The position numbers and the translations under genes are program-made. Below are positions 17,050-26,959 of a stretch of 64,000 nucleotides of DNA, piece after piece (position 1 is the first letter of the stretch; each line of letters begins with the position of its first letter). The DNA comes from Actinomycetota bacterium (GTDB lineage: Bacteria; Actinomycetota; Acidimicrobiia; Acidimicrobiales; JAMCPL01), in contig JAMCPL010000011.1 of assembly GCA_023379675.1 (NCBI GenBank), positions 48,864-112,863 on the forward strand. Reading direction: 5' to 3'. Below the pieces are notes generated by a model. That model was not told the origin of the DNA and searched no databases. It saw nothing but the letters and a program-made list of their open reading frames with translations.

Positions 17050-18336
17050 TTGAATGTGACAGTACTTATTTTACTCGCGATTATATGGATAGTGGTGCTG
17101 GGATCACAACTCTGGAAAAGGCGCAGTGAAAGACGATCGACGCAATCAGTGTGGGCATTCAGGAGGCAACTGGTTACCTTGAGGAAGCGATATACTGAGT
17201 TGACACCTATCGACGACTTTCGTCACACTCGTCACAGCTATGCCAGTGATTACGATCATGGCTATGACCGGTCAGCCGAGCGGGAGTACTCTACCTTTTC
17301 AGCATATGAAGCTGCAAAAGTGATGACTAGCGGGTCGGGATGGTCCAGCCATGAGAGACTCTCCATGGTAAGGGTGATAGGCCCGGAGGCTGCCGCCGAC
17401 CGTCAGGACATGCCAGCGCCAGAGAGCGGGCGAGCATACAGCCGGCCGTACGTGGCTGACCTTCAGGCGTCGACATATGATGTGCCGGGATTTTCGGCTA
17501 CTACGCATGTTCCTGCATATGACACGACATCGAGACACGATATGTATTACGATCGACCTGTACTGATGCCATCTACAGATGGCTGGCCTGCTGCTGATGG
17601 ATTAGCCCGGAACGAATCGGCTGGTAGTAGGTACGCTGCCGCCGGGCCTGGTTCCATTGGATTTGCCGCAAGCAGACCTGCCATCAGTGGACCTGCCGGG
17701 AGTAGATCACCTGGCAATGGACTGGCCGGTAGTAGGTCGGCCGGCCACAGAGTTGAGTATCGGCACCGAGTTTCGCTGGCTGTACGCAGGCGCCGCATAC
17801 TGGCCGGCCTGGTGGCTACCACGTTACTCTGTTTCTTGTTTGGTTTGATTCCAGCTGCCGGATTCTTCATGATCCTCAGTGTTTCGGGGATGGCGGTCAC
17901 TGGTGCGTATATCGTGCTGCTTGCGCTGCTTGCACAGGCGGGCAGGACGCATGCAAGGGGGATTTACTCAGGCAGGATCGTGAGCCAAGCCGCCTCACGG
18001 CCTTCCCATGCTCACCATCTAGCTAACGGACGCGCATCGGCCGATGGTTCGAGAGAAGCTGCTGGCCGGCGAGTCTCTACCGGGGTTGCTACCGGCCGCC
18101 AAGCACTGGCTGGAGTCTACAGCAGTCTGGGGCAGGCTGGAAACTGGCCTGGACAGGCGCAAGCCAGTCCTTCCGGCGAACGTTCATCCACGTGGAGGGC
18201 ATTGCCCGCGGCGGCGAGCTGCACTTACGGCAATACGGCTGCCGGATCGGGCGGTGGAGCCGGGAGTGAGGCTGCTGGCGGCTACCGGGACCATAGCTAT
18301 GACCGTGAACCGGCACCTGTCCGAACGGTTGGATGA
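17050..18336 (+). CDS. Membrane protein of unknown function
   Basis: 428 residues. One N-terminal membrane helix (about 3-20) is followed by a charged segment. A long Ser/Gly/Ala/Tyr-rich region (about 50-235) follows, with repeats built on AGSRS. Two more helices lie at about 257-300, and the tail is low-complexity. No family is recognised. The gene stops inside the start of the translin-like gene (38-base overlap), so the two may be co-translated. The frame has no stop over 1.28 kb and shows the codon use of its neighbours, which supports it being real. Weak start context; GTG/ATG choices nearby are open. Confidence 0.55.
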   Translation: MNVTVLILLAIIWIVVLGSQLWKRRSERRSTQSVWAFRRQLVTLRKRYTELTPIDDFRHTRHSYASDYDHGYDRSAEREYSTFSAYEAAKVMTSGSGWSSHERLSMVRVIGPEAAADRQDMPAPESGRAYSRPYVADLQASTYDVPGFSATTHVPAYDTTSRHDMYYDRPVLMPSTDGWPAADGLARNESAGSRYAAAGPGSIGFAASRPAISGPAGSRSPGNGLAGSRSAGHRVEYRHRVSLAVRRRRILAGLVATTLLCFLFGLIPAAGFFMILSVSGMAVTGAYIVLLALLAQAGRTHARGIYSGRIVSQAASRPSHAHHLANGRASADGSREAAGRRVSTGVATGRQALAGVYSSLGQAGNWPGQAQASPSGERSSTWRALPAAASCTYGNTAAGSGGGAGSEAAGGYRDHSYDREPAPVRTVG

Positions 18337-18946
18337 TCTTGGCGATAGCGCCTTGGCGGTACTCGAAAAGGCGCATCAGGCTAGGGAGATGGCGCTGGGT
18401 GAGTGTCGTCATGTTATAAGATCCTGCAGCGTTGCAATAAGGTCTGTACATAGGTCGCAGCATGAAGTGGCGTTGCAGAACATGGCGGCAGCTGAGGTCC
18501 ATCTCAGGAGTGCTCAGAGCGTGCTGAGCGACCATCCGGTATTGGCGGCAACGGGGTTTCTCCACGATGCGGAGAAGGAATATGTCGAAGCAAGGTCGGT
18601 ATGGTCCATGATCCACGGGGAAGCGCTGGGAGGGTTTACTGATCTCGGGGTGGAGGTGGCCGCCTGGCTCTGCGGCCTGACAGAGGCCGCTTCTGAACTG
18701 CGCCGTTACCTGTTGGACAGGATGCGGGAAGGTGATCTAGAAAGAGCTCAGGAACTGTTCGAGATGATGGAGGATATCTATGGGGTGCTTGTAACGATCG
18801 ACTACCCCGATGCCTTGACGGGGGGACTCCGAAGGCATGTCGACGCGCTGCGAGCTGTCATGGAGCGTACCAGAGCGGATCTGACGGTGACCGTGTTACA
18901 GGCAAAATTGCGAGTCAGGTTGGAAGAGTCCCTCCAATCTGGCTAA
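18299..18946 (+). CDS. Translin-like protein
   Basis: 215 all-helical residues. The patterns ALGECRHVIRSCSVAIRSVHR (near 33), EKEYVEARSVWSMIHG (about 95-112), AWLCGLTEAASELRRYLLD and MEDIYGVLVTIDYPDALTGGLRRHVDALRAVMERTRADLT fit the bacterial translin superfamily. Eukaryotic translin/TRAX bind and cut RNA or DNA; bacterial members are uncharacterised. ATG 18299 is chosen because homology begins shortly after it; GTG 18266 would add 11 residues. The last 100 bases and the 3' flank recur in diverged form at 24402-24510. Confidence 0.7.
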   Translation: MTVNRHLSERLDDLGDSALAVLEKAHQAREMALGECRHVIRSCSVAIRSVHRSQHEVALQNMAAAEVHLRSAQSVLSDHPVLAATGFLHDAEKEYVEARSVWSMIHGEALGGFTDLGVEVAAWLCGLTEAASELRRYLLDRMREGDLERAQELFEMMEDIYGVLVTIDYPDALTGGLRRHVDALRAVMERTRADLTVTVLQAKLRVRLEESLQSG

Positions 18947-18958
18947 TCGCGTTCCGCA
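18850..18958 (+). repeat. Left copy of a ~109-base direct repeat flanking the methylcitrate block
   Basis: Covers the last 32 codons of the translin-like gene, its stop, and 12 bases after. It matches 24402-24510 at roughly 85% by eye; differences are mostly at third codon positions, and the post-stop bases are identical. This points to a diverged paralogue end, not a fresh target duplication. Confidence 0.85.
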
Positions 18959-19064
18959 GGCTGGTTGGCGGCCTGCATCAAACCGTGACGTGGGACTGTA
19001 GAACATTTGGGTCAGCAGACAGTCCGGTGGAATATTTAGTGCTATCGTAACGTTTAATTAGGAA

Positions 19065-20303
19065 ATGACTGTAATCTCAGAGCGCCGGTTCTCGCCCTGG
19101 ATGGCGCTCTTTGTCATCGCGGTGGCGGAGATACTGACATTAAGCGTATGGTTCAGCGCATCCGTTGTGTCCGTGCCTCTGCAGCATTTGTGGCATTTGA
19201 ACTCTGTAGAAGTAGGGCTGTTGACTGCATCTGTGCAATTAGGGTTCGTCGTAGGCGCGGTTATCAGCTCCATTACCGGCACAGCAGACAGGTTCAATGC
19301 GCGGTGGATATTCTCATTAGCAGCGGTTGGTGGTGCAGGCGTAAATGCCCTGTTTATATTTAGTAGCTCCTGGGAAGTGGGAGTGCTCTTGCGTATGCTG
19401 ACGGGCGTCGCAATGGTTGGTGTCTATCCGGTGGCGGTGAAGCTTGTGACGGAGTGGTCACCTTCACGCAGGGGTACCGCTGTGGGCATCTTGGTGGGTG
19501 CACTGACCCTGGGCTCTGCGCTTCCGCATCTCATCTTCTTTATCGGAGTCAATGCGCCATGGCAGGTCGTGCTGCTCGTTAGTTCGGGCCTCGCACTCCT
19601 TGGGGCAGGGATCGTCGCCTTCCTGCTCCCCGACCACCCAGGCGAGGCACAGAGCAATCCCCCTAAAGTGTCTCTTGTCTCCTTGCGATCTGTGTTCGCA
19701 AACAGAGCGGCAATGCTGGCCAACTATGGGTACTTCGGACACATGTGGGAACTGTACGCTATGTGGACATGGTTCCCTGCGTTCGTCTATGCCAGCTTTA
19801 TCATGCATGGTGAGCGCCAGGGAGTGGTCGCAAGCTCAACCATGATCGGCTTTCTTGTAATCGGCGTCGCCGGAGCCATTGGTTCGTTGGCTGGAGGTCT
19901 ATTCGCTGATAAAATCGGGCGAACTGCGGTAACAAGCGTAGCTATGGCAATTAGCGGACTCTGTGCACTCACAATTGGTATTGCCTATGGAGGACCGCCA
20001 TGGGTCGTGATTGCCATCGGAATCGTATGGGGGATTACGGTCGTAGCCGATTCTGCTCAGTTCTCCGCCGCCGTCACTGAACTGGCCATCCCTCAGTATG
20101 TCGGCACGGCACTTACACTTCAGACCGCAGTCGGTTTCCTCATAACCATCATCTCGATCAACCTGATAGCAGTGGCAAAGAATACCGTCGGTTGGCAGTG
20201 GGCCTTTACCCTTTTGAGTGTGGGGCCGTTCCTAGGAGTATATGCGATGCTACGCCTGCGAGCACACGCTGCGTCTGTCGTGATGGCCAATGGTAAGCGA
20301 TGA
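19065..20303 (+). CDS. Major facilitator superfamily transporter
   Basis: 412 residues with about twelve membrane helices. The family loop between helices 2 and 3 is seen as GTADRFNARWIF, and the equivalent loop in the second half is GGLFADKIGRTAV. The segment KLVTEWSPSRRGTAVGILVGALTLGSALPHL resembles the helix 4-5 region of MFS permeases. The substrate cannot be read. The position, convergent with methylcitrate-cycle genes inside the same block, suggests uptake of an organic acid (propionate, methylcitrate or a related tricarboxylate). ATG 19065 has AGGAA directly before it. Confidence 0.8.
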   Translation: MTVISERRFSPWMALFVIAVAEILTLSVWFSASVVSVPLQHLWHLNSVEVGLLTASVQLGFVVGAVISSITGTADRFNARWIFSLAAVGGAGVNALFIFSSSWEVGVLLRMLTGVAMVGVYPVAVKLVTEWSPSRRGTAVGILVGALTLGSALPHLIFFIGVNAPWQVVLLVSSGLALLGAGIVAFLLPDHPGEAQSNPPKVSLVSLRSVFANRAAMLANYGYFGHMWELYAMWTWFPAFVYASFIMHGERQGVVASSTMIGFLVIGVAGAIGSLAGGLFADKIGRTAVTSVAMAISGLCALTIGIAYGGPPWVVIAIGIVWGITVVADSAQFSAAVTELAIPQYVGTALTLQTAVGFLITIISINLIAVAKNTVGWQWAFTLLSVGPFLGVYAMLRLRAHAASVVMANGKR

Positions 20304-20391
20304 CACCTCGCGAATGGCTAAATAGCTCTTTGAGCGGAACGCGGCCGCTACCCTCGTCGTCAAGGGCTGGGAGGTTCACCTTACAGGAAGT

Positions 20392-21552
20392 TTATGACGA
20401 CAACTCCGTCACTCCTCCTCCATTACTCCTCTTTGCCAGGACGGATCGCTGCTCGAACCCGATATACCTACTTAGTGGGCGAATAAGCGAGTTGGCCGAT
20501 AGCTGCTCCATAACATGGGCTGTCCAGCCGGTGATCCTACTTATTACGAAGATCGGCGTGAAGGTGGAAATGTCGAAGCACATCAGATGGTATGCAGGAC
20601 CTGTAGGGTAGTCCAAGTTGGGGTGGATACCCTTTTCCTTGAGCATTGCCAGGCTGAGGTTGTCGTAGAGTGCAAGGAGGCGATTGTCGCCGCGTATCGC
20701 CGCCATTTCCTCGAACGCGGCTTTCATCGTCGGGACGCGAGAGTCGCCGTTCTTATAGACGCGATGGCCGAAGCCCATGATCTTGCGTTTCGACGCGAGT
20801 GCCTCGGCGAGCCAGGCACCAGCCCGGTCAGGATCCTCAATCTCCTCGAACATACGCATCACAGCTTCATTGGCACCGCCGTGGAGTGGACCCTTAAGGG
20901 CACCGATAGCGCCGACTGTGGCAGAATAAATATCGGAGAGGGTAGAGGCAATGACTCGGGCGGTGAAGGTCGAGGCGTTGAAGCCGTGCTCAGCGTAGAG
21001 TATGAGAGAGATCTCGAAACAGCGAACGACCCTAGCATCCGGAACGCTCCCGAAGCACATGTGGAAGAAGTTTTCTGCGAAACCCAGTGACGGATCCGGA
21101 GCGATCGGCGGCTGGCCACGCCGGCGTCGCTGATCGGCGGCGACGACAGTCGGAATCTTCGCCATCATGTCCAGTGATCTTGCCAAGTTGGCTTCAATCG
21201 ACGCGTCTTCCTCGCTGGGGTCCGCCGCGCCGAGAAAGCTGATCGCTGTGCGAAGCATGTCCATCGGATGGCACGTGAGTGGCAGGGACGCCAAAGTCTC
21301 GAGTAGTCCTGCTGGCGCGCTACGCCGTGAGCGTTCCGTCGCGACGAAGGCGGAGAGTTCCGCGGTATCCGGTAGCTCGCCGTGCCAGATCAGGAAGGCG
21401 ACCTCTTCGAAGCTGCAATTCACGGCGAGATCTTGTGCCGGGTACCCCCGGTACAGAAGCGAGTTCGTCTGCTCGTTCACCATCGAGATCGCTGTGGTAT
21501 CGGCTACTACGCCCGCGAGTCCACGCTTCACATCCAACTGTTCGTTCCCCAT
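20392..21552 (-). CDS. prpC: Citrate synthase family enzyme, probable 2-methylcitrate synthase
   Basis: 386 residues, the length of the short bacterial type-II-like citrate/methylcitrate synthases. The catalytic residues are visible: His in GPLHGGANEAV, His in MGFGHRVYKNGDSR and Asp in LDYPTGPAYHLM. It condenses propionyl-CoA (or acetyl-CoA) with oxaloacetate. The methylcitrate role rests on the two upstream genes on the same strand, a methylisocitrate lyase and a PrpD-type dehydratase. Its ATG follows the stop of prpB directly (TGA ATG). A housekeeping citrate synthase cannot be excluded from sequence alone. Confidence 0.9.
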   Translation of the reverse strand: MGNEQLDVKRGLAGVVADTTAISMVNEQTNSLLYRGYPAQDLAVNCSFEEVAFLIWHGELPDTAELSAFVATERSRRSAPAGLLETLASLPLTCHPMDMLRTAISFLGAADPSEEDASIEANLARSLDMMAKIPTVVAADQRRRRGQPPIAPDPSLGFAENFFHMCFGSVPDARVVRCFEISLILYAEHGFNASTFTARVIASTLSDIYSATVGAIGALKGPLHGGANEAVMRMFEEIEDPDRAGAWLAEALASKRKIMGFGHRVYKNGDSRVPTMKAAFEEMAAIRGDNRLLALYDNLSLAMLKEKGIHPNLDYPTGPAYHLMCFDISTFTPIFVISRITGWTAHVMEQLSANSLIRPLSRYIGFEQRSVLAKRSNGGGVTELSS

Positions 21553-22458
21553 TCAAGTCCGTTCCTTGTTTGACGCTTGGAACACCGTAGCGTCGAAGGT
21601 GGTGTAGGTGTCGTATTGCAAAAGTTCGTAAAGGCGCGTTCGGCTCTGCATCTCAGGAATGAGGCTCGCCTGGGTACCCGTCGATGCCATCGTTCGCAGC
21701 GCCCGTTCCGCAGCGCCCATTGCCATGCGAAACAGTGTCACTGGATAGATGGCAACGTTCACGCCTAGTGACTCGAGCGTCGACGTGCTCAGCAACTCGG
21801 TCTTACCGAACTCGGTCAAGTTTACCAGGATTGGGACCTGGATAGCCTTACGAAAAGCCTCAATCTCGGCGGCGTCCGCGAGTGCTTCTGGAAAGATCAT
21901 GTCCGCGCCAGCGTCGACATAGGCCTTCGCGCGCTCGATTGCCATGTCCAGACCCTCGATCGCCCGCGCATCGGTCCTGGCGCACACGACGAAGTCATCG
22001 TCACGCCGTGCCGAGACCGCTGCGGTGATCTTGCGTGCCATCTCCGCTGATCCAACTACGGTCTTACCGTCCAAGTGCCCGCATCGCTTGGGATTCACCT
22101 GGTCTTCCAGGTGGCAACCGGCGAGCCCCGACTCCTCGAGCACCTGGATTGTTCTGGCAACGTTGAGCGGTTCCCCGAAACCGGTATCTGCGTCAACTAT
22201 CGTGGGCAGATCCGTTACCCGCGCAATCTCATGGCTACGCCCAGCCACCTCGGAGAGCGAGGTAAGACCGATGTCAGGCAGGCCGAGCGCTGCCGATAGC
22301 ACGCCGCCGGAGACGTAGACCCCCTCGAAACCGAGATCCTGTATTAAGAGTGCCGTAAGTGAGTTAAAGGCACCGGGAAAGCGCAGAAGCTTCCCTGAAG
22401 CGAGAGCCTCTCGCAACCTGCGACACTTGAGGGGTCCCGGAGCATTGGCGTGAAACAT
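21553..22458 (-). CDS. prpB: 2-methylisocitrate lyase (PEP mutase/isocitrate lyase superfamily)
   Basis: 301 residues. The superfamily active-site motif is seen as NPKRCGHLDGK, with metal-binding acids in IVDADTGFGEP and CHLEDQ. Cleaves 2-methylisocitrate to pyruvate and succinate. KRCGH is shared by methylisocitrate and isocitrate lyases; the short length (about 300) and linkage to prpC and prpD favour PrpB. The ATG overlaps the stop of the dehydratase gene as TGATG, so the three genes form one operon. Confidence 0.9.
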   Translation of the reverse strand: MFHANAPGPLKCRRLREALASGKLLRFPGAFNSLTALLIQDLGFEGVYVSGGVLSAALGLPDIGLTSLSEVAGRSHEIARVTDLPTIVDADTGFGEPLNVARTIQVLEESGLAGCHLEDQVNPKRCGHLDGKTVVGSAEMARKITAAVSARRDDDFVVCARTDARAIEGLDMAIERAKAYVDAGADMIFPEALADAAEIEAFRKAIQVPILVNLTEFGKTELLSTSTLESLGVNVAIYPVTLFRMAMGAAERALRTMASTGTQASLIPEMQSRTRLYELLQYDTYTTFDATVFQASNKERT

Positions 22459-23969
22459 CAGAAGATGCCGCCTAACGCCGTCGCTACTTCAAGCTCAGGC
22501 ACGTGGAAGGTACACTCAAGTAGCAATCTCGGACTGCAAACAGGTAGGCTCTCGGCGACAGATAAGAACCGATCCTGTTCGGTCTCATGGACTATGTTAT
22601 CTGCCAGCGTGCGGAACTTGCGGACGTAATCGACTCTGGTAAAGGGACGTGCGCCAAGCGGATGGGCATTGGCCAGCGCGAGTTCGTCCTCGATCACGGT
22701 GCAGTCATCAAGTTCGACGACGACACGACCGCCGAAAGCTTTCTCCTTCGGGTCATCGGAGAGGTAGCGGCTCGTCCAGTACGGCTCTTCGACAGTAGAG
22801 ATCTTGTGCCAAAGAGCGATAGTTTCAGGTCTTGCCGCCCGATCGGGCGCGTATGAGGTCTCGTGATGCCAGGTACCGTCCTCCAGCGCTACCGCGAAGA
22901 TGTACATGATCGAGTGATCAAGGGTCTCGCGAGAAGCTCTTGGGTCCATCTTCTGCGGATCGTTCGCACCTGTACCAATCACGTAGTGGGTGTGGTGACT
23001 CGTGTGGATCGTGATCGAACGTACACGACTGAGATCAGCAAGGCGCGAGCGAAGATGCTTCGCGAGGTCGATCAGCGCCTGGGCCTGGTACTCCGCTGAA
23101 TATTCCTTTGTGTAGGTGTCGAGGATCGCCCGCTTAGTCTCGCCGAGCGCCGGCAACTGCACGCGGTAAGTGGCGTTTGGCCCGTCGAGCATCCAGGCGA
23201 TGATGCCGTCCTCGCCTTCGTAGATTGGTGACGGTGATGTCTCGCCACGCATAGCTCTGTCCACAGCTTCGATTGCGATCTTGGCGGCGAAAGCCGGCGC
23301 GTACGCCTTCCAGCTTGAGATGTTACCTTTCCGGGATTGCCGCGTAGCAGTGGTGAGGTGCAGTACTTGGCCAATCGCCTGATAGACAACCTCAGTAGAA
23401 AGCCCCAACAACGTCCCTAACCCAGCCGCGACAGAGGGCCCGAGGTGCGCCACATGGTCAATCTTGTGCGTGTGGAGCGAGATTGCCCGGGCGAGGTCCA
23501 CCTGCACCTCGTAGGCGGTGGCAATCGCTCGCACAAGTTCCTCACCAGAGCATCCGCGGTGCTGAGCGACGGCCAATAGCGGTGCGATATTGTCACCTGG
23601 GTGCGAGTACTCTGCACCCAGAAACGTGTCATGAAAATCCAACTCGCGGACCGCGACACCGTTCGCCCATGTCGCCCAATCCGGAGACACGCGCGTAGCC
23701 AGCTCGCAGCCGAAAACGGTCGAACCGGGGGAATACGGGTGGCGAAGGGCCTGAGTGCGAGCATTGACCACTGGCCTATGCCGGAGCGATGCAGCAGCGA
23801 CGCCCGCATTGTCGATAACGCGGTTCACGATCATCTCTGCGACATCGGAGTCAACTGACACGGGGTCGGTTGCGACCTCGGCGATCTTCCACGCAAGTTG
23901 CTCCTCAACTGGGAGGTTCTCCGTACTCTTGTAGACTCGCGTTTCGTGCTCGATCATTGCCCGTTCCAT
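22458..23969 (-). CDS. prpD: MmgE/PrpD family 2-methylcitrate dehydratase
   Basis: 503 residues, close to the family's usual 450-500. Recognised blocks are [27 protein letters not shown], the helical region with [13 protein letters not shown], and [26 protein letters not shown]. PrpD converts 2-methylcitrate to 2-methyl-cis-aconitate without an iron-sulfur cluster. First gene of the prpDBC operon. The start is ATG 23969 or the ATG twelve bases further in (MIEHETRVY). Codons favour CGC/CGA and ATC, unlike the AGG and ATA of flanking core genes. Confidence 0.9.
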   Translation of the reverse strand: MERAMIEHETRVYKSTENLPVEEQLAWKIAEVATDPVSVDSDVAEMIVNRVIDNAGVAAASLRHRPVVNARTQALRHPYSPGSTVFGCELATRVSPDWATWANGVAVRELDFHDTFLGAEYSHPGDNIAPLLAVAQHRGCSGEELVRAIATAYEVQVDLARAISLHTHKIDHVAHLGPSVAAGLGTLLGLSTEVVYQAIGQVLHLTTATRQSRKGNISSWKAYAPAFAAKIAIEAVDRAMRGETSPSPIYEGEDGIIAWMLDGPNATYRVQLPALGETKRAILDTYTKEYSAEYQAQALIDLAKHLRSRLADLSRVRSITIHTSHHTHYVIGTGANDPQKMDPRASRETLDHSIMYIFAVALEDGTWHHETSYAPDRAARPETIALWHKISTVEEPYWTSRYLSDDPKEKAFGGRVVVELDDCTVIEDELALANAHPLGARPFTRVDYVRKFRTLADNIVHETEQDRFLSVAESLPVCSPRLLLECTFHVPELEVATALGGIF

Positions 23970-24165
23970 CCGTCGTTACTCCACCATTCCCGAGTGTGTT
24001 GCATTACCGGCGTTATCCGGTAGCGTACCTGTGGCGTTCTTGTATGAATTGATGACTCTACGGCCGCATGAGCGACTGTCAAGTGCCATCGGCACGCCCA
24101 CCTCTTGGATCTCGGTGAGTGAACCTCGTGTAAAATCTCATTCCATATATGATGCATATTTCGTG

Positions 24166-24194
24166 AGTATAACATCGCCGATTGTCTAATGCAA
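24166..24194 (-). promoter_or_regulatory. Probable promoter of the prpDBC operon
   Basis: On the minus strand, TTGCAT (24194-24189), a 17-base spacer and TATACT (24171-24166). It points to prpD about 190 bases away, so the leader would be long. Good match to a vegetative promoter by eye. Confidence 0.55.
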
Positions 24195-24401
24195 GTGGTC
24201 GCAGTAATACCTACTCAATCTTTCGAGGAAATCGTGTCCACATTGAACTCAAGGTAATAGAGAAGCTTGTAACACTCTGTACGAACAGCGGCTGTTGTAG
24301 TGACGGACATGTAGGCTGGCCACTACCGCTTCAAAGCGCGTGCTTTATGGCCGATCGTGATCCAACCCTTATCTCACGGTGCTTCTCGAGGGCAGTCTCA
24401 T

Positions 24402-24498
24402 CGATGCTGTTATGGAACGCACCAGAGCGGACCTGGCAGCGACCGTGCTGCAGGCAAAATCGCGAGTCAGGCTGGAGGAGCCCCTGCAGTCTGGCTAA
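24402..24498 (+). pseudogene. 3'-terminal remnant of a translin-like gene
   Basis: Codes AVMERTRADL then AATVLQAKSRVRLEEPLQSG and a stop, matching the last 32 residues of the translin-like protein at 18299-18946 with few changes. There is no upstream part. The similarity continues 12 bases past the stop. It is a gene end left on the far side of the methylcitrate block. Confidence 0.8.
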
Positions 24499-24646
24499 TC
24501 GCGTTCCGCAGACCGCTCATAGGCTACTGGGTAGGCAGAGCCTGTGCTCGGCCCCTATAGCATCTTGCGCTATAATATTATTAGTAAAGTTTGCATTCCT
24601 CCCGGTGACATGTCCGTGTGACTGTACATCGTAACTCGATCATGTT

Positions 24647-24722
24647 GGGGGTGTAGCTCAGTTGGAAGAGCGCTACGTTCGCAACGTAGAGGCCGCCGGT
24701 TCGAGTCCGGTCACCTCCACCA
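24647..24722 (+). tRNA. tRNA-Ala (anticodon CGC)
   Basis: A 76-base cloverleaf with encoded CCA. Acceptor GGGGGTG pairs with CACCTCC and includes the alanine identity pair G3-U70. The D-arm is GCTC...GAGC, and the anticodon stem CTACG/CGTAG holds loop TTCGCAA (anticodon CGC). The T-arm is GCCGG-TTCGAGT-CCGGT. It lies between the translin remnant and lepA. tRNA genes are common integration sites, though the nearby block is not joined to the tRNA's 3' end. Confidence 0.97.
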
Positions 24723-24820
24723 GTATTACCCCTGGTAAATGCCAAACGTGAAGACCTTACCCGTGGCGGTTCGTTCACTCAACACGCTGGTTGTTGATAG
24801 ACTGGGTGGCCGAGCACAGC

Positions 24821-26608
24821 ATGACGGAACCCGCACTCATAAGGAACTTCTCAATTATAAGCCATGTCGACCATGGTAAGTCGACCTTGTCTGACCGGAT
24901 TCTCGAATTGACCGGTGCTGTCGATCCCAGGCTGATGCGTGATCAGTACCTGGACTCCATGGATATAGAGCGCGAGCGCGGAATTACCATAAAGGCCCAG
25001 AACGTCAGGGTGCATTGGGGTGACTATGTACTCAATTTAATAGATACCCCTGGTCACGTGGATTTTACATACGAGGTTTCCCGATCGCTGGCTGCGTGCG
25101 AAGGCGCAATATTGCTTGTCGACGCCTCTCAGGGCATACAGGCGCAGACTTTAGCCACCTGCTACCAAGCCATGGAGCACGACCTCGAAATTGTGGCGGT
25201 GCTCAACAAGATCGATCTGGCGGCTGCCGATCCGCAGCGATGCGCTGACGAGATAGAAACGGTTCTTGCCATAGAGCGGTCGTCCATCCTGAAGGTGTCA
25301 GCCAAGAACGGGCTGGGGGTGCCCGAACTGCTCGACAGGATCGTGGATAAAATCCCACCGCCATCGGGCAGTAGGGATGTACCATTGCGTGCCCTTGTGT
25401 TCGATTCAGCCTATGATCGCTACAGAGGAGTGGTCAGCTCAATAAGGGTTATGGATGGCGTACTGAAGTCGACTGCCCACGTTATGGCCATGCAGGTGGG
25501 CAAGTCGTACGATGTCGAGGAGATCGGAGTGAGGACACCTGATCCAGTGCCCGTGGAAGAACTCGGGCCCGGCGAAGTCGGTTACGTGATCACGGGTGTG
25601 AAAAATGTACGCGACATCCGTTCAGGGGAGACTCTGACCTATGCCACGCGACCGGCCGGGGAGCCGCTTGCGGGCTATCGCGAGCCAAAGCCGATGGTGT
25701 TCTGTGGACTGTACCCCATGGATGGCGATGAGTTGCCTCTTCTGAGGGAATCTCTGGAGAAGCTGCAGCTTTCTGACGCCAGCTTTGTCTTCGAGCCCGA
25801 GTCATCGAAAGCGCTGGGTTTCGGATTTCGGTGTGGATTTCTGGGATTGTTGCACATGGATATTGCGAGGGAACGGCTGGAGCGAGAGTTCTCGTTGAAC
25901 CTCGTAGCTACGGCGCCATCGGTCAAATATATAGCCAAACTGGCTGGGAACAAGCTTGTCGAGTTCGACAACCCGAGCGATATGCCCGAGCGCGTCAGGG
26001 TGGAAACCATAGAGGAGCCGGTGGTGATGGCGACCCTGATAGTTCCTGCCGAATATACGGGAACGGTCATGGATCTTTGTCAATCGAGACGGGGCGAGTT
26101 GGAAAGAATGGAATATCTATCTCCTGAGCGCCTAGAGCTTGAATACACGATTCCATTGGCAGAGGTGGTTGTCAATTTTTTTGATCAGCTGAAGAGCCGC
26201 ACCAAGGGTTACGCCAGCCTTGATTACGAGATAGCCGGCTACCGGGCGGCGGATCTCGTAAAAGTCGATGTACTGCTCAATCATGTGCCCGTGGATGCGT
26301 TTTCGACCATCGTGCACCGTTCGCAGGCGGAGAGCTACGGTCGCAAGATGGCTACAAGGCTACGCGAACTCATTCCCAGGCAGCTCTTTGATGTTCCCAT
26401 CCAGGCAACCGTAGGCACGAGGGTGATAGCAAGGGAGACCGTCAAGGCTCACCGCAAGGATGTCATAGCGAAATGCTATGGCGGCGACATTACCAGGAAG
26501 CGCAAACTGCTCGAGCGCCAGAAAGAGGGCAAGAAACGTATGAAGTCTATAGGTTCGGTGGACGTACCCCAGGAAGCTTTCGTCTCCGTGTTGCGTCTGG
26601 ATGCATGA
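24821..26608 (+). CDS. lepA: Elongation factor 4 (LepA)
   Basis: 595 residues. A ribosome-associated GTPase that promotes back-translocation or assembly steps under stress. G1 is SHVDHGKST (about 14-22), the switch region [14 protein letters not shown]3 DTPGHVDF and G4 NKID. Diagnostic of LepA are [21 protein letters not shown] and the C-terminal domain with [25 protein letters not shown] 24821 ([13 protein letters not shown]) matches family starts; the frame is open to a TTG at 24791. No clear Shine-Dalgarno sequence. Stands alone after tRNA-Ala. Confidence 0.95.
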   Translation: MTEPALIRNFSIISHVDHGKSTLSDRILELTGAVDPRLMRDQYLDSMDIERERGITIKAQNVRVHWGDYVLNLIDTPGHVDFTYEVSRSLAACEGAILLVDASQGIQAQTLATCYQAMEHDLEIVAVLNKIDLAAADPQRCADEIETVLAIERSSILKVSAKNGLGVPELLDRIVDKIPPPSGSRDVPLRALVFDSAYDRYRGVVSSIRVMDGVLKSTAHVMAMQVGKSYDVEEIGVRTPDPVPVEELGPGEVGYVITGVKNVRDIRSGETLTYATRPAGEPLAGYREPKPMVFCGLYPMDGDELPLLRESLEKLQLSDASFVFEPESSKALGFGFRCGFLGLLHMDIARERLEREFSLNLVATAPSVKYIAKLAGNKLVEFDNPSDMPERVRVETIEEPVVMATLIVPAEYTGTVMDLCQSRRGELERMEYLSPERLELEYTIPLAEVVVNFFDQLKSRTKGYASLDYEIAGYRAADLVKVDVLLNHVPVDAFSTIVHRSQAESYGRKMATRLRELIPRQLFDVPIQATVGTRVIARETVKAHRKDVIAKCYGGDITRKRKLLERQKEGKKRMKSIGSVDVPQEAFVSVLRLDA

Positions 26609-26959
26609 TTGCCGGGAAATACTCTAGCGCGTACAAATAGCAAAGATACGCAGGTACAATAAATGATAGACCTTGCAGAAATCGTAAAGAGAACGCTTTC
26701 ACAAGGTGCGGAGCCATAACGGGTGTATTGAGGTACTCAAATGATAAAGTATAGGTTTATGGGGGGGGGGCTGATAGACGATATTTGCGTATACTTTTTA
26801 CTACATTGTTGTAATTAGGCTGGACTCCAGCGGGTGAGCTGCGCTAGTATCGATGAGAGACATGGTATCCGGTGAGATGCATTCCAGCCGATGAGTGAAC
26901 GTGAAAATAGGCGAAGTTTGAGCGAGGTCAATGCTCGGGAGCATTAGGCGTCTCGGATA
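26609..26959. other. Gene-free interval with a G10 run before the response regulator
   Basis: 351 bases without a credible ORF. A run of ten G lies at 26761-26770. Possible promoters include TTGAGG near 26729 with TATAGG about 16 bases on, and AT-rich sequence after the G-run (TTGCGTATAC). None is convincing alone. No terminator hairpin is seen after lepA. Confidence 0.5.

Larger units (their letters stand above)
23970..24646. other. Gene-free interval between prpD and tRNA-Ala
   Basis: 677 bases. It holds the prpD promoter (24166-24194), a long untranslated leader, and the translin-like gene remnant (24402-24498). About 200 bases (24195-24400) show no recognisable gene or repeat. Short frames exist on both strands but none has family similarity or a good ribosome site. 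Confidence 0.6.

Noticed and set aside
24647..24722. tRNA-Ala as the integration site of the methylcitrate block
   Set aside because: The repeated flank is a translin gene end, not a tRNA 3' end, and no integrase or second tRNA fragment is seen.
24581..24778. 65-codon minus-strand frame over the tRNA
   Set aside because: It is the known false frame produced by the complement of tRNA genes (contains GGDRTRTGGL).
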